Below, in pieces: positions 42,430-52,219 of a stretch of 64,000 nucleotides of DNA (within the stretch, counting starts at the first letter, position 1; each line of letters begins with the position of its first letter). A model generated the notes under the pieces. It worked only from the letters and a program-made list of their open reading frames with translations. It was not told the DNA's origin and ran no database searches. A program made the translations under genes and the position numbers. The stretch is from RHKX01 sp963743875 (lineage in GTDB: Bacteria > Actinomycetota > Thermoleophilia > Solirubrobacterales > 70-9), in the NCBI GenBank assembly GCA_963743875.1, contig CAVURM010000001.1:558001-622000 (forward strand), in the 5' to 3' direction.

Positions 42430-43551
42430 TCAGGAGGCTCCCGTCTCCCCGACGATCGCGTCACAGACGTCGAGCATCGTGACCAGGGCCTCGGCCGCCA
42501 CCGATTCATCGGAGGTGTGGTTCGCCTCGGTTCCGTTGGCGAGGAGCAACGCATCGAATCCGGCGGCCCGTAGCGCGTTGGCGTCGCTGCCACCGCCGGT
42601 GGTCACCTCCACCGGCTCGATCCCGTGTCGCTCCAGCGCCGCCCTGGCGATCGCAAGCGGCCGCGAACCGGGCTTGATCCGGTAGCCCCGGAAGTAGGTC
42701 TCGACGAGCAGGTCGACGTCGACCCCCGCCTCCCCGGCCGCCCACGAGCAGGCGTCGACCATCTGCTGAGCGACCTCCTCTGCGCGACCCGCGTCGACCC
42801 CGCGCGCCTCGCCCTCCACGCGGCAACGACCGGCGACCACGTTGGGGGCCGTGCCGCCGTCGATCACGCCGATGTTGGCGGTCGTCTCGGAGTCGAGGCG
42901 CCCGAGGTCCATGGTCGCGACGGCGGCCGTCGCCGCCGCGATCGCGCTGCGGCCCGCCTCGGGGCGCATGCCGGCGTGTGACTCGATCCCCCGGAACTCC
43001 GCGATCAGCTTCTTGTAGGTCGGTGCGGCGGTGATCACCTCGCCGATCGGGGTCGCGTGATCGAGGACATAACCGAGCTGCGAGCGGAGAGCGTCGACGT
43101 CGAGAGCGGCGGCGCCACGCAGGCCCTGCTCCTCGGCGACCGTGAAGACGAGCTCGAGGCCGACCGGCCCCGGTTCGGCTGCCAACCTGGCGCCGAGCTC
43201 CATCAACACCGTCACGGCCGCCTTGTTGTCGGCCCCGAGGATGGTGTCGCCCGCGGTCCGGAAGACGCCGCCGTCGTCGACCACGGTGATCGGCTCCGAA
43301 TGCGGGACCGTGTCGACGTGGGCGAAGAACGAGACCCACTCGGCATTCTCGTCGCCGGAGGCGGGTGCCACATGGGCGATCAGGTTCCCGGCCCCGGCGC
43401 GCGCCGGACCCGCGGAGTCGTCCTCCCTCACCTCGATCCCGAGATCGCGAAGCTCGCCGGCGATCGCGTCGGTGACGGCCCGTTCGGTGCCGGTCACGCT
43501 GGGGATTTCGCAGAGGCGGACGAACCGCTCCAACAGCCTGCTCTCACTCAC
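42430..43551 (-). CDS. M20-family peptidase (PepT-like)
   Basis: 373 residues. A two-zinc peptidase of the tripeptidase/carboxypeptidase group. Ligands and catalysts are visible: SFFAHVDTVPH (first His and Asp), DTILGADNKAAVTVL (bridging Asp), FTVAEEQGLRGAAAL (general-base Glu and zinc Glu), YVLDHATPIGEV, and a last zinc His in NGTEANHTSDE. The dimerisation domain lies at about residues 180-290. Start GTG 43551, 35 bases after pyrG. Confidence 0.85.
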   Translation of the reverse strand: MSESRLLERFVRLCEIPSVTGTERAVTDAIAGELRDLGIEVREDDSAGPARAGAGNLIAHVAPASGDENAEWVSFFAHVDTVPHSEPITVVDDGGVFRTAGDTILGADNKAAVTVLMELGARLAAEPGPVGLELVFTVAEEQGLRGAAALDVDALRSQLGYVLDHATPIGEVITAAPTYKKLIAEFRGIESHAGMRPEAGRSAIAAATAAVATMDLGRLDSETTANIGVIDGGTAPNVVAGRCRVEGEARGVDAGRAEEVAQQMVDACSWAAGEAGVDVDLLVETYFRGYRIKPGSRPLAIARAALERHGIEPVEVTTGGGSDANALRAAGFDALLLANGTEANHTSDESVAAEALVTMLDVCDAIVGETGAS

Positions 43552-43586
43552 GGCGTCAGGCTAACGGGCGCCGGACCGAGAAGGAC

Positions 43587-45278
43587 TCAGGCGGTGCGGC
43601 GGATGGAGATCTCGCCCTGGTCGCCGGAAACCTCTTCGTCCTCCCCCTCGACGGGATCACGATCAGATGCCTGGCGAGCGGCGGCGCCGACGAACTCGCG
43701 GAACAACGGTTCCGGGCGGGTCGGGCGGGAGTTGAACTCAGGGTGAAACTGGGAGGCGACGAAGAACGGGTGCTCGGGTAGCTCGACGATCTCGACCAGG
43801 CGCTCGTCCGGTGACGTCCCGCTCATCACCAGGCCCTCGTCCTCGAGGCGGCGCCGCAGCATGTTGTTGACCTCGAAGCGATGCCTATGGCGCTTGTAGA
43901 TGACCGCCTCGCCGTCGTAGATCTCGCGCGCCTTGGTGCCCTCATGGAGCTTCACCGGGTCGGCGCCGAGCCTCATCGTGCCTCCGAGGTCGGTGATCTC
44001 CTTCTGCTCGGGGAGCAGGTCGACCACCGGATACGGCGTCTCCGGATCGAACTCGGCGGAGTTGGCGCCGTCCATATCGCAGACGTGGCGCGCGTAGTCG
44101 ACGACGGCCATCTGCATCCCGAGGCAGATGCCGAGGAACGGGATTCCCTGCTCGCGGGCATAGCGTGAGGCGGCGATCTTGCCCTCGATGCCCCGTTCGC
44201 CGAAGCCTCCGGGGATCAGGATCCCGTCGGCGGCATCCAGCGTCTCGGTATCGAGATCCTCGGAGCTGACCAGGTCGACCTCGACGTTGACGCCGTGGTG
44301 CCAGCCACCGTGCTTGAGCGACTCGATCACCGACTTGTAGGCATCTTCGAGCTGAACATACTTGCCGACCAGCGCGATCCGGACGGTTCCCTCGGCAGCG
44401 TCGGCGCGTCGGCAGAAGTCCTCCCAGTCGGTCAGGTCGGGAGCGGGGGCGTCGATCCCGAAGTGATCGAGGATCAGGTCATCCATGCCCTCGGCCCGGA
44501 AGGCCAGTGGGACCTTGTAGGTGTTGTCGACGTCGCGAGCGGAGATCACAGCCTGCTCCGGCAGCGACCCGAACAACGCGATCTTGCGGCGGATGTCGCG
44601 GTCGAGGCCGGACTCCGATCGGCAGAGGACGGCATGGGGCTGGATCCCGATCCGGCGCAGCTCATTGATCGAATGCTGGGTCGGCTTGGTCTTCAGCTCG
44701 CCGGCGTGGCCGACGTAGGGCACGAGGGTGAGATGGAGAAACATCGCCCGCTTCGGCCCGAGGTCGGTGTAGAGCTGGCGGATCGCCTCGAGGAACGGCA
44801 GCGACTCGATGTCGCCGACGGTGCCGCCGATCTCGGTGATCACGAAGTCGACCGACTGGGCCTCGGCCACGATCAGGATCTTCTGCTTGATCTCGTCGGT
44901 GATGTGAGGGATCACCTGCACGGTTCCGCCGAGGTAGTCGCCGCGCCGCTCGCGGGCGATCACGGTGTTGTAGACGCCGCCCGCCGAGACGCTCGAGGCT
45001 CGAGAGGTGTTGTGATCGGTGAAGCGCTCGTAATGGCCGAGGTCCAGATCGGTCTCGGCGCCATCCTCGGTGACGAAGACCTCACCGTGCTGGAAGGGGC
45101 TCATCGTCCCCGGGTCGACGTTGATGTAGGGGTCGAACTTCTGCAGTTGGACCCGGAAGCCGCGGGCGACGAGGAGGCGGCCGATGGAGGCGGAGGCGAT
45201 GCCCTTGCCGAGGGCTGATACGACACCACCGGTGACGAAGAGGAAGCGGGTTTCCCCTGCTGGCATCCGAACGCTCAA
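43587..45278 (-). CDS. pyrG: CTP synthase
   Basis: 563 residues. Makes CTP from UTP, ATP and glutamine. The synthetase half begins FLFVTGGVVSALGKGIASAS, the ATP loop, with LQKFDPYINVDPGTMSPFQH and EIGGTVGDIESLPFLEAIRQ. The glutamine amidotransferase half has GGFGERGIEGKIAASRYA, nucleophile Cys in FLGICLGMQMAVVDYAR and HPFFVASQFHPEF with the catalytic His and Glu. A 35-residue acidic tail follows, which is variable in the family. It lies between the MraY-like gene and the M20 peptidase gene. Confidence 0.95.
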   Translation of the reverse strand: MSVRMPAGETRFLFVTGGVVSALGKGIASASIGRLLVARGFRVQLQKFDPYINVDPGTMSPFQHGEVFVTEDGAETDLDLGHYERFTDHNTSRASSVSAGGVYNTVIARERRGDYLGGTVQVIPHITDEIKQKILIVAEAQSVDFVITEIGGTVGDIESLPFLEAIRQLYTDLGPKRAMFLHLTLVPYVGHAGELKTKPTQHSINELRRIGIQPHAVLCRSESGLDRDIRRKIALFGSLPEQAVISARDVDNTYKVPLAFRAEGMDDLILDHFGIDAPAPDLTDWEDFCRRADAAEGTVRIALVGKYVQLEDAYKSVIESLKHGGWHHGVNVEVDLVSSEDLDTETLDAADGILIPGGFGERGIEGKIAASRYAREQGIPFLGICLGMQMAVVDYARHVCDMDGANSAEFDPETPYPVVDLLPEQKEITDLGGTMRLGADPVKLHEGTKAREIYDGEAVIYKRHRHRFEVNNMLRRRLEDEGLVMSGTSPDERLVEIVELPEHPFFVASQFHPEFNSRPTRPEPLFREFVGAAARQASDRDPVEGEDEEVSGDQGEISIRRTA

Positions 45279-45365
45279 ACCGGGATCCGAGTCTAGTCGT
45301 CGAGGGGACGGAAGTGAGAGGCGGCGACGAGTCGTCCCAGGTAACTCCGCGTTTTGCGGAGATGA

Positions 45366-46208
45366 TCAGTCGGGTAGGCGGCCGATGCGGTCGAGCGCCC
45401 GCAGCGGCGGGATCCTGTCGATCGCCGCCGAGATTGACCGGAACTCGCCGTAGATCGTCAACAGGGCGACGACGATCAGCGCGATCAGCCTCGCATCGGT
45501 ACCCAGCGCTGCGAAGAGCGCCACCCCGGCGACCGCGCCGGCGAGGTTCGCCCCTGCATCCCCGAGCATCGCGCGCTCCCTCAGCGTCAGCACGGCGCCG
45601 ACGAGCAGGGGGCCGATGAAGATTCCGAGCAGCTGAAGAGGGAGGATCGTCCAGGCGCCGAGGCAGACCCCGGCGAGCAGGAGCAGCAGCACCTTCTCGA
45701 CCCGTCCCGGACGCAGGTCGAGCAGGTTGAAGAGGTTCGTCGTCAGGAGCAGCAGCGCCAGATCGGCGAGGTACCCCGGCCATTCACGCCCGAGTCCGGA
45801 GACCGCGAAGGCGGCCAGGCCGAAGGCACCCACGGCCTTGATCGCCCCGGTCGACAGCCGCCCCGAAAGGACCGCCCGCGCATGACCCCTCCAGCCGCGG
45901 GCCGTGTCTCCGGATGACCCCCGGCCGAGCATGTCGTCGAGCAGTCCGAGCAGGGCGATGCCGAGCAGATAGGCGGCCCAGCGCGAGAGGTCGGGTTCGA
46001 GCAGGCTCAGGTCGGCGCGGTCGTTGAGCACCGCGAGCGGCACCAGCGCGATCACCGAGACCGACACCACCAGCGCCCCGGAGGGGAAGGCGACGACCGT
46101 TCCCCGCCAGTTCTCGCGGGTCAGACCGGTCCGCAGCATGTCGGCGGTCCAGGAGGGCAGAAGCCAGATCGCCAACAACCCCGAAACGACGAGGCCCGCG
46201 ATCGTCAC
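45366..46208 (-). CDS. MraY-like (GT4) membrane glycosyl-phosphotransferase homologue
   Basis: 280 residues, about nine membrane helices. Loops resemble the MraY/WecA superfamily: GIALLGLLDDMLGRG (paired aspartates), LLTTNLFNLLDLRPGRVEK (N-L-x-D) and ERAMLGDAGANLAGAV. Members join a sugar phosphate to a lipid carrier, but homologues at this locus in actinobacteria have no assigned substrate. The start GTG 46208 overlaps the TGA of the preceding MctB-like gene (GTGA), so the two are translationally coupled. Confidence 0.75.
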   Translation of the reverse strand: MTIAGLVVSGLLAIWLLPSWTADMLRTGLTRENWRGTVVAFPSGALVVSVSVIALVPLAVLNDRADLSLLEPDLSRWAAYLLGIALLGLLDDMLGRGSSGDTARGWRGHARAVLSGRLSTGAIKAVGAFGLAAFAVSGLGREWPGYLADLALLLLTTNLFNLLDLRPGRVEKVLLLLLAGVCLGAWTILPLQLLGIFIGPLLVGAVLTLRERAMLGDAGANLAGAVAGVALFAALGTDARLIALIVVALLTIYGEFRSISAAIDRIPPLRALDRIGRLPD

Positions 46209-47084
46209 GGCGCTCCGGCCGTCGCTGAATCGCGCGCGAATTCGGGCAGGTAGCTGCGGGCCTCCTCCTTGACCCCGAAGTTGCCCTCGAGCCCGTCGAG
46301 GGCGAAGACCATGCTGACCTGGCCGGCGGGAAGATCGAGGTGGTCGACGGTCGGGATCCCGGCGTCGATGAACGGGGTGAGCGTGCTCGGGTCGGTGGTC
46401 GTCAGCTCGACGCCGACGCTGGCGAAGGCCCTCTGGTCGACGCCCGCGATCACAGCATCCTCGAAGGTCGTCGCCGCCTCCCGCTCGTCCGGCTCGAGAT
46501 CGCTCGTATCGGCGCGCGCGAGGATCACCCGATCGACCCCCCGCAGGCTGCCGGTGAACGTGGCGAAGACGGTCGGCGTCAGCGCCTCGACGATCGGCCC
46601 GCCGCCCGGCCAACTGCCCTCCGACCGCCCTGCCGACGGCGACGAGGGCGTCGGGATCGCGGCGCAGCGCGGCAAATCGCGGCGGCAGCTCGGCGCTCAG
46701 AGCCTCGGCGTCGGGAGGCTGGGCGATCTCGGCGACCGAGGCGAGGTTCCCCCCGGCGGCCTCGACCGCCTCGCGGGATGCGGATGCGACCTCGTCGGGG
46801 ACGTCGCCGAACTCGATCAGCGCCACCCGCCGGCCGGCGAGTCTGCCGGCGAGTACCGCCGGCAGGATCTGGTCGCCGAAGCGTTCGCCGCGGTCGAGCT
46901 GCGCCTCGAGCTCGTCGGCGCGGTCCTCGGCCGCGCTCAGATCCGACCGAAGGCTTGCCTCGACCCCCTCCGACGCACTCGAGACGACGTCGTCTGCGAG
47001 CCCGATCCCGATCAGGATCCCGACCGCGAGCGCGATGAAGACTGCTGCCAGTGAGGCAGCGTGATAGCGACCGCTATAGCCCAT
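46205..47084 (-). pseudogene. MctB-like (copper transporter family) protein, one frameshift
   Basis: From ATG 47084: a membrane anchor (YHAASLAAVFIALAVGILIGIG) and a coiled coil (LSAAEDRADELEAQLDRG), then a Rossmann-like domain split over two frames. The shift lies near 46612, in GGGCGGCGGG; removing one G gives AGGGPIVEALTPTVFATFTG. The rest, ILARADTSDLEPDEREAATT to SYLPEFARDSATAGAP, ends at 46205. Length would be 292 residues. MctB-family proteins form an outer-membrane channel in mycobacteria; here only the fold and position (between steA and an MraY-like gene) are known. The rest is perfectly conserved, so a sequencing error is likely. Confidence 0.7.
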
Positions 47085-47140
47085 GAAGCCCGAAGACTCG
47101 CAGGAGCCGAAGCGGGGCGTCTGCTGCGCGGATGGACAAC

Positions 47141-48334
47141 TCAGCCGCCGAACGCATCGCGGATCTTCAGCCAGAGCAGTTCGAAGACGTTGTCGAGCCC
47201 GGGCGAGGCGATGACGATGACCACGATCAGGAGCACGAACGCGACCGCAAACAGCGCCACCCCGAGCTTCCCGATCCCCGGGCGGTAGAGCCGGCTGACG
47301 CCCTTGGCGTCGATCAGCGTCTCCCCGACCCGCAGCCTGGTCAGGAACGTGGACGACATCCCCGCCCGGTTCTTGTCCAGGAACTCGATCAGATTGAAAT
47401 GGGCACCGACCATCACGATCAGCTCGGCCCCTCGCTCGTGGGCGAGCAGCATCGCCACGTCCTGACTCGTGCCGGGTGCCGGGATGACCAGGTGGTCGAG
47501 GTCGCTCGTCTCGAGGCGCTCGCGACCCGGAGCCCGCCCGTCGGGATAGGCGTGGACGATCAGCTCGGCGCCGCAACGGAGGGCCTGGTCGGTGGCGCTG
47601 TCCATATCGCCGAGGATCACATCGGGCTTGAGCCCCGCCCTGAGGACCGCATCGGCGCCGCCGTCGACGGCGATGATCAGCGGGCGGACATCGCGGATAT
47701 AGGCGTTGAGGGCCGCCAGGTCCTCACGATATGTGGGCCCGCGCACGACGATCAGCACATGCCTTCCGGCGAACCGGGTGCGGGTCGGCGGCAGGTCGAT
47801 CTCGCCCGAGAGCAGCCCACTCTCCTCACGCACGTGCTCGATCGTGTTGAGCGCGAAATCCGCGATCGCCGTGTCGATCCGCTCGCGCTGCTCGGCGAGC
47901 CGACCCTCGAGCTCCTCAATCGACGGGCGAAGTCCCTCGGCGATCCGCCGCCCGGATAACAGCACGTCCCCGTCGTCGAGCTCGACGACGTCCCCGTTGG
48001 AGAGGGTCTCGAACAGCGGCGAGCCATCGGCTTCGATCAGGACGATGCCCGCCCGCGCGAGGATCAACGGGCCGATGTTGGGATAGCGATCGGTCGAGAA
48101 CCGGGCGACGTTGATCACCGCGGCCGCCCCCGAGACCGCGAGATCGTCGGCCGCGATCCGATCGAGATCGGCGTGGTCGATGACGGCGATCTCCCCATGC
48201 TCGAGCCGCTTGACCAGATCCTTGGTCTTCTTGCCGAGGCGAACCGACCCGACGACGACGCGAGCCGGATCGGTCGGGACGTCCGCCCGGGCTCGCCGGC
48301 CGAGCAGTCCGCGCAGCGTGCCGCCGGAGCTCAT
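47141..48334 (-). CDS. steA: SteA-like cytokinetic-ring protein
   Basis: 397 residues. Actinobacterial SteA takes part in septal peptidoglycan splitting. Seen: VGSVRLGKKTKDLVKRLEHG near the start, AAAVINVARFSTDRYPNIGP, a thiamine-pyrophosphokinase-like domain with LIIAVDGGADAVLRAGLKPD and VILGDMDSATDQALRCGAEL, and a C-terminal membrane helix (GVALFAVAFVLLIVVIVIAS). That order is characteristic. It follows recN by 15 bases and precedes the MctB-like gene, as in other actinobacteria. Confidence 0.88.
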   Translation of the reverse strand: MSSGGTLRGLLGRRARADVPTDPARVVVGSVRLGKKTKDLVKRLEHGEIAVIDHADLDRIAADDLAVSGAAAVINVARFSTDRYPNIGPLILARAGIVLIEADGSPLFETLSNGDVVELDDGDVLLSGRRIAEGLRPSIEELEGRLAEQRERIDTAIADFALNTIEHVREESGLLSGEIDLPPTRTRFAGRHVLIVVRGPTYREDLAALNAYIRDVRPLIIAVDGGADAVLRAGLKPDVILGDMDSATDQALRCGAELIVHAYPDGRAPGRERLETSDLDHLVIPAPGTSQDVAMLLAHERGAELIVMVGAHFNLIEFLDKNRAGMSSTFLTRLRVGETLIDAKGVSRLYRPGIGKLGVALFAVAFVLLIVVIVIASPGLDNVFELLWLKIRDAFGG

Positions 48335-48349
48335 CAGCCGATTATGGGC

Positions 48350-50029
48350 CTATGCGGCCGTTAGAAGTTCCCTGGCATGCCTGCTGGCAGCTTCATCTCC
48401 GCTGTCGGCTCCGAGCATCCGGACGATCTCGGCGAGTTGCTCGTCCCCTGTGACGGCCTCGACCCTGGCGACGGTCGCAGTGCCGCTCGCCTCCTTTTCG
48501 ACCCGGAAGTGGGTCGTGGCGAGCGATGCGACCTGAGCGAGGTGGGTGATGCAGACGACCTGTCGGCCCTCGCCGAGGGAGCGCAGGCGCTCGCCAACCC
48601 GGCGCGCGACCTTGCCGCCCACCCCGGCATCGATCTCGTCGAAGACCAGCGTCTCGACATCCCCCGCCGGGCCCAGGCCCGAGAGCGCCAGCATGACCCG
48701 GGAGAGCTCCCCGCCGGACGCCGCATCGCCGAGCGGCGCGATCGGCATCCCCGGATTGGTCGCCACCCGCAGCTCGATCGTCTCCCTCCCCGAGGGGGAG
48801 AGCCCCTCCGCGACCGGTTCAAGACCCACCTCGAGGCGGGCGCCGTCCATCGCCAGAGCGGCCAGTTCGACCGCCACCTGCCGCTCGAGCTTCGGCGCCG
48901 CCTTCGACCGCGACTTCGACAGCTTCTCGCCGAGCTTCGCACGCTTGGCCTCCGCTTCGGTTAGCGCTGCGGCGAGCTCGCTGCCCCGCTCGGACGCCCG
49001 CTCGAGGCGATCGAGCTCCGCCCGGCAGTGCTCGGCGTGGGAGAGGACCGCATCGACGCTGCCGCCGTGCTTTCGGGTCAGGCGGTCGATCGCCTCCAGC
49101 CTCGTCTCGAGCTCCTCCAACCGGCCCGGTTCCGGCTCGATCCCGTCGAGGTATGTGCGTAGATCCTGCGCGAGATCGGTGAGGTCCACGCCGGCGGCCA
49201 CCGTCCGGGCCATGAGCGCGTCGAGTGCCGGGTCGACGTCCGCGGAGCGCCCCAGGGAGCCTTCCGCCTCGGCAAGCAGAGCCGTGGCACCTCCGCCCTC
49301 CTCCCCGCCGGCAATCGCCATCAACGCTGCACCGGCTCCCTCTTGAAGCGATTCCACATGGCGGAGCCGGTCACGTTCGACCTCGAGCCCCGCTTGTTCA
49401 CCGGCCTCGATCGCCGCCTCCTCGATCTCGCCGAGCTCGAACCGGAGCAGGTCGATGTCACGCTCCCTGGCGCCCTCGCGGGTTGCGAGCTCGTCGCGTT
49501 CGCGGGTGAGTGAGACGACGTCGGCGTGGGCGGCGCGGTATTCGGCGCGGAGCTCAAGGTGGGCACTGCCGGCGAAGCCGTCGAGGATCCCGCCCTGTGC
49601 CGCCGTCAGAGTGAGCTTGCGATGCTCGTGCTGACCGTAGAAGGCGAGCAGGCGCGAACCCAGAACCCGCAGATCAGCCGCCGAAGCTGAACGACCGGCG
49701 ATGAACGCCGAGGAGCGACCGGACCCCGCCGACACGCGCCGCGCCAGGGCGACCTCCTCACCCGGGGGAAGCCGCTCGGACAGCTCGCTCAGCTCGGGAT
49801 CCTCGCGCAGTCCGTCGGGGATCTCGAAGGTGCCCTCGACCCACGCCTCCTCGGCACCGGGCCGGACCACGCTGCTGCGCGGTCGTCCGCCCATCAAGAG
49901 GTCGAGCGAGTGAGCGAGCACCGTCTTGCCGGCGCCGGTCTCCCCCGTGATCGCGTTCAACCCCGCTCCGAAGCGCAGCTCGGCCCGCTCGATCAGCAGC
50001 AGGTTCTCGATTCGCAGCTCTCGGAGCAT
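48350..50029 (-). CDS. recN: DNA repair protein RecN
   Basis: 559 residues. SMC-like ATPase of double-strand-break repair. Walker A is ITGETGAGKTVLAHSLDLLM at about residues 26-45. Coiled coils surround the middle (residues about 160-370). The signature and Walker B lie in the C-terminal part: SGGELSRVMLALSGL and TLVFDEIDAGVGGKVARRVG, followed by VVCITHLAQVAS. ATG 50029 starts the protein with MLRELRIENLLLIERAEL, the canonical N-terminus. It lies 66 bases after nadK. Confidence 0.93.
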   Translation of the reverse strand: MLRELRIENLLLIERAELRFGAGLNAITGETGAGKTVLAHSLDLLMGGRPRSSVVRPGAEEAWVEGTFEIPDGLREDPELSELSERLPPGEEVALARRVSAGSGRSSAFIAGRSASAADLRVLGSRLLAFYGQHEHRKLTLTAAQGGILDGFAGSAHLELRAEYRAAHADVVSLTRERDELATREGARERDIDLLRFELGEIEEAAIEAGEQAGLEVERDRLRHVESLQEGAGAALMAIAGGEEGGGATALLAEAEGSLGRSADVDPALDALMARTVAAGVDLTDLAQDLRTYLDGIEPEPGRLEELETRLEAIDRLTRKHGGSVDAVLSHAEHCRAELDRLERASERGSELAAALTEAEAKRAKLGEKLSKSRSKAAPKLERQVAVELAALAMDGARLEVGLEPVAEGLSPSGRETIELRVATNPGMPIAPLGDAASGGELSRVMLALSGLGPAGDVETLVFDEIDAGVGGKVARRVGERLRSLGEGRQVVCITHLAQVASLATTHFRVEKEASGTATVARVEAVTGDEQLAEIVRMLGADSGDEAASRHARELLTAA

Positions 50030-50095
50030 CCCCGGTGGGATACCAGCCAGGCCCGACGGATAAGCCAAACGCAGCGGGAATCACTGACGAGTCCG

Positions 50096-50950
50096 TCAGT
50101 GCGCCAGGCGGCCGAACTTCTCCCTGATCCTCTTGTAGAAGGTGTCGCCCTCGAGCTGAGCCAGCAGGGCGAGGCCGTCGCGGAAACCGACCACCACCTC
50201 CTCACCGGGCCTGATCTCGCCGGTCTCGACCCCGTCGACCCCGACGTCGACACAGTCACGCTCACCGACGTTGGCAACGTGCAGGAGGTCGCCGGGGGCG
50301 ACGACGAGCGCCCGGGCGGTCAGGGTGTGGGGAGCGATGAAGCTGACCACGTACCCCTCCACCCCCCAGGCCAGGATCGGGCCGTTGTTGGCGAGGTTGT
50401 AGCCCGTGGATCCGGCCGGGGTTGCGGCCACCAGGCCGTCGCAGCGAACCCGGCCGACCTCACGGCCGCCGACGCTGTAGCTGAGCTCAGCTACCCGATG
50501 GTGAGGTCGCCGCGTGAAGGAGACGTCGTTGACCGCGATGTGGCTGCTGCCGCCGACCTCGATGTCCAGCCCCGGCAGGGAGACGGTCTCGAAGTCACCC
50601 GCGAGAGCGCGGGCGAGGCCGGTTTCGAGCTCCGACGCCTCCGCCGCTGCGAGGAAGCCGACCGTCCCGTAGTTGATCCCGAAGACGGGCACGTCGAGGG
50701 TCGCATAGTGCCGCAGCGCCCGCAGGATCGTGCCGTCGCCGCCGAGGGCGAGGCAGAGATCGGCGTCAGCCGGCAGCTCCTCGACGAACCGGACGCCCTC
50801 GAGCGCTCCGCCGCGTTCGCCGCCGGGGGCGGGATCCCGCTCGGCCACGACCAGCTCGCAACCGGCGGCCGCAGCGGCCTTGGCGGCGGCGATGATCGCC
50901 ACGTCGGTGTTACTCGGGCGTGAGTGGGTGTAGACGGCGACCTTCTTCAA
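50096..50950 (-). CDS. nadK: NAD kinase
   Basis: 284 residues. Phosphorylates NAD to NADP. Key sites: LALGGDGTILRALRHY with the GGDGT motif, VFGINYGTVGFLA, VNDVSFTR in place of the usual NE(D/V) loop, and GLVAATPAGSTGYNLANNGP binding the phosphate. The start is TTG 50950, whose last two bases belong to the TGA of tlyA (TTGA), so translation is coupled to tlyA. tlyA-nadK-recN is a common actinobacterial order. Confidence 0.92.
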   Translation of the reverse strand: MKKVAVYTHSRPSNTDVAIIAAAKAAAAAGCELVVAERDPAPGGERGGALEGVRFVEELPADADLCLALGGDGTILRALRHYATLDVPVFGINYGTVGFLAAAEASELETGLARALAGDFETVSLPGLDIEVGGSSHIAVNDVSFTRRPHHRVAELSYSVGGREVGRVRCDGLVAATPAGSTGYNLANNGPILAWGVEGYVVSFIAPHTLTARALVVAPGDLLHVANVGERDCVDVGVDGVETGEIRPGEEVVVGFRDGLALLAQLEGDTFYKRIREKFGRLAH

Positions 50951-51729
50951 CTCACCACCCCCTCGATCAGCCCGGCGGGGTCTTCGACCGAGTCCCCGCG
51001 GACGAGCCGGACGAAGAACTCCTGGTTGCCCTTGGGACCGGGAACGCCGGCGGCCGCAACACCAAGCAGGCCCAGCCCGAGCGAGTCGGCGGCATCGACC
51101 ACGTTGCCGACCGCCTCGCGACGATCCTCGCTGGAGCGGACGACCCCACCCTTGCCCACCCGGCCCCGGCCGAGCTCGAACTGCGGTTTGACCATCGCCA
51201 GCACCTCCCCATCATCGGCGATGGAGGCGACGACCGGGTCGAGCACCTTGGCCAATGAGATGAAGCTGACATCGATGACCGCGAGATCAGCCTGGAAGGG
51301 GAGCTCGCCCGGCGCCAGATGGCGAGCGTTGACGCCCTCGAGAACCACGACCCTCGGATCGTTGCGCAGGGTCCAGTCGAGCTGTCCCTGCCCGACGTCG
51401 AGAGCGATCACGCGAGCGGCCCCGCGCTGAAGGAGGCAGTCGGTGAAGCCGCCGGTCGAGGCGCCGACGTCGAGGCAATCGAGTCCCTCGGCCTCGACGC
51501 CGAACCGATCGAGTGCGGCTTCGAGCTTCAGGCCGCCGCGGGAAGCGAACCTGCGTCCCCCCTCCACCTCAACCGCGATGTCGTCGGCGACGAGTTGGCT
51601 CGGCTTGGACGCGCGCTCCCCGCCGCGCCCGACCCGGACGAGGCCGGCCCGAATGGAGGTCGCCGCAGCGGTCCGGGATGGCGCCAGGCCGCGTTCGGTC
51701 AAGAGGCTGTCGAGGCGAACCCTGCTCAT
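50947..51729 (-). CDS. tlyA: TlyA-family rRNA 2'-O-methyltransferase
   Basis: 260 residues. N-terminal S4 RNA-binding domain (LDSLLTERGLAPSRTAAATS) and a FtsJ-like methyltransferase domain with the SAM loop CLDVGASTGGFTDCLLQRGA and the catalytic-site lysine in LAMVKPQFELGRG. In mycobacteria TlyA methylates 16S and 23S rRNA and its loss gives capreomycin resistance. ATG 51729 fits the S4 start. It heads the tlyA-nadK-recN run; the promoter must lie in the 490-base gap to the right. Confidence 0.9.
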   Translation of the reverse strand: MSRVRLDSLLTERGLAPSRTAAATSIRAGLVRVGRGGERASKPSQLVADDIAVEVEGGRRFASRGGLKLEAALDRFGVEAEGLDCLDVGASTGGFTDCLLQRGAARVIALDVGQGQLDWTLRNDPRVVVLEGVNARHLAPGELPFQADLAVIDVSFISLAKVLDPVVASIADDGEVLAMVKPQFELGRGRVGKGGVVRSSEDRREAVGNVVDAADSLGLGLLGVAAAGVPGPKGNQEFFVRLVRGDSVEDPAGLIEGVVS

Positions 51730-52219
51730 CGCCGGGGACGGTAGCGCCCGCAGGTCGAAACGTGTGGAAACGATTCACGATGTATGTGACCGGACTCACA
51801 CACAAGCCGGACAGGTGTTCGTATTCTGGATCCAAGCTTAAGGACCGGTTGGCCACCGCCACATATCGCGATGTCCCTAGAGCCGGTCTCTCTCAAAACA
51901 CACAACTCTCCTCCCTGTACCCGAGAGCGCCCCCTAGTTGGGGCGCTTTCGCATTGTGGGGCTTGTTCACGCGATTACTCGAAGGAGTAGGTCTCGTCCT
52001 CTCCGGCTCGTCGCTGGCTCAGCACAAGCGCCCCTGCAGCGTTGTTGATCGTGGTCTGCGCCCCGCCGGAGAGGTACTTGCGAACCTGCCCGTAGCCGAT
52101 GCACGAGGCACGGATCACCAGACCGCCGAGGTTGAGGATGCGCTTGCTGTTGCGGACGTGGTCAGTTAGGTTCTGAGCGGGCGCGGGATGGGCCGCACCC
52201 ACTTGGAAAGGGGAGCCTC
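51730..52219. other. 490-base intergenic region between tlyA and a secreted-protein gene
   Basis: It contains one copy of the GAGAGCGCCCC hairpin and, on the minus strand at 51975-52202, a 75-codon frame ending AGEDETYSFE that might be a small protein but has no clear ribosome site or family. Promoters for tlyA (leftwards) and the secreted-protein gene (rightwards) should be here. Confidence 0.4.
51923..51950. terminator. GAGAGCGCCCC hairpin, copy 2 of 3
   Basis: GAGAGCGCCCC (51923-51933) and GGGGCGCTTTC (51940-51950), followed by GCATT. No plus-strand gene ends just before it, so its job here is unclear; it may close the doubtful minus-strand frame at 51975. Confidence 0.55.
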
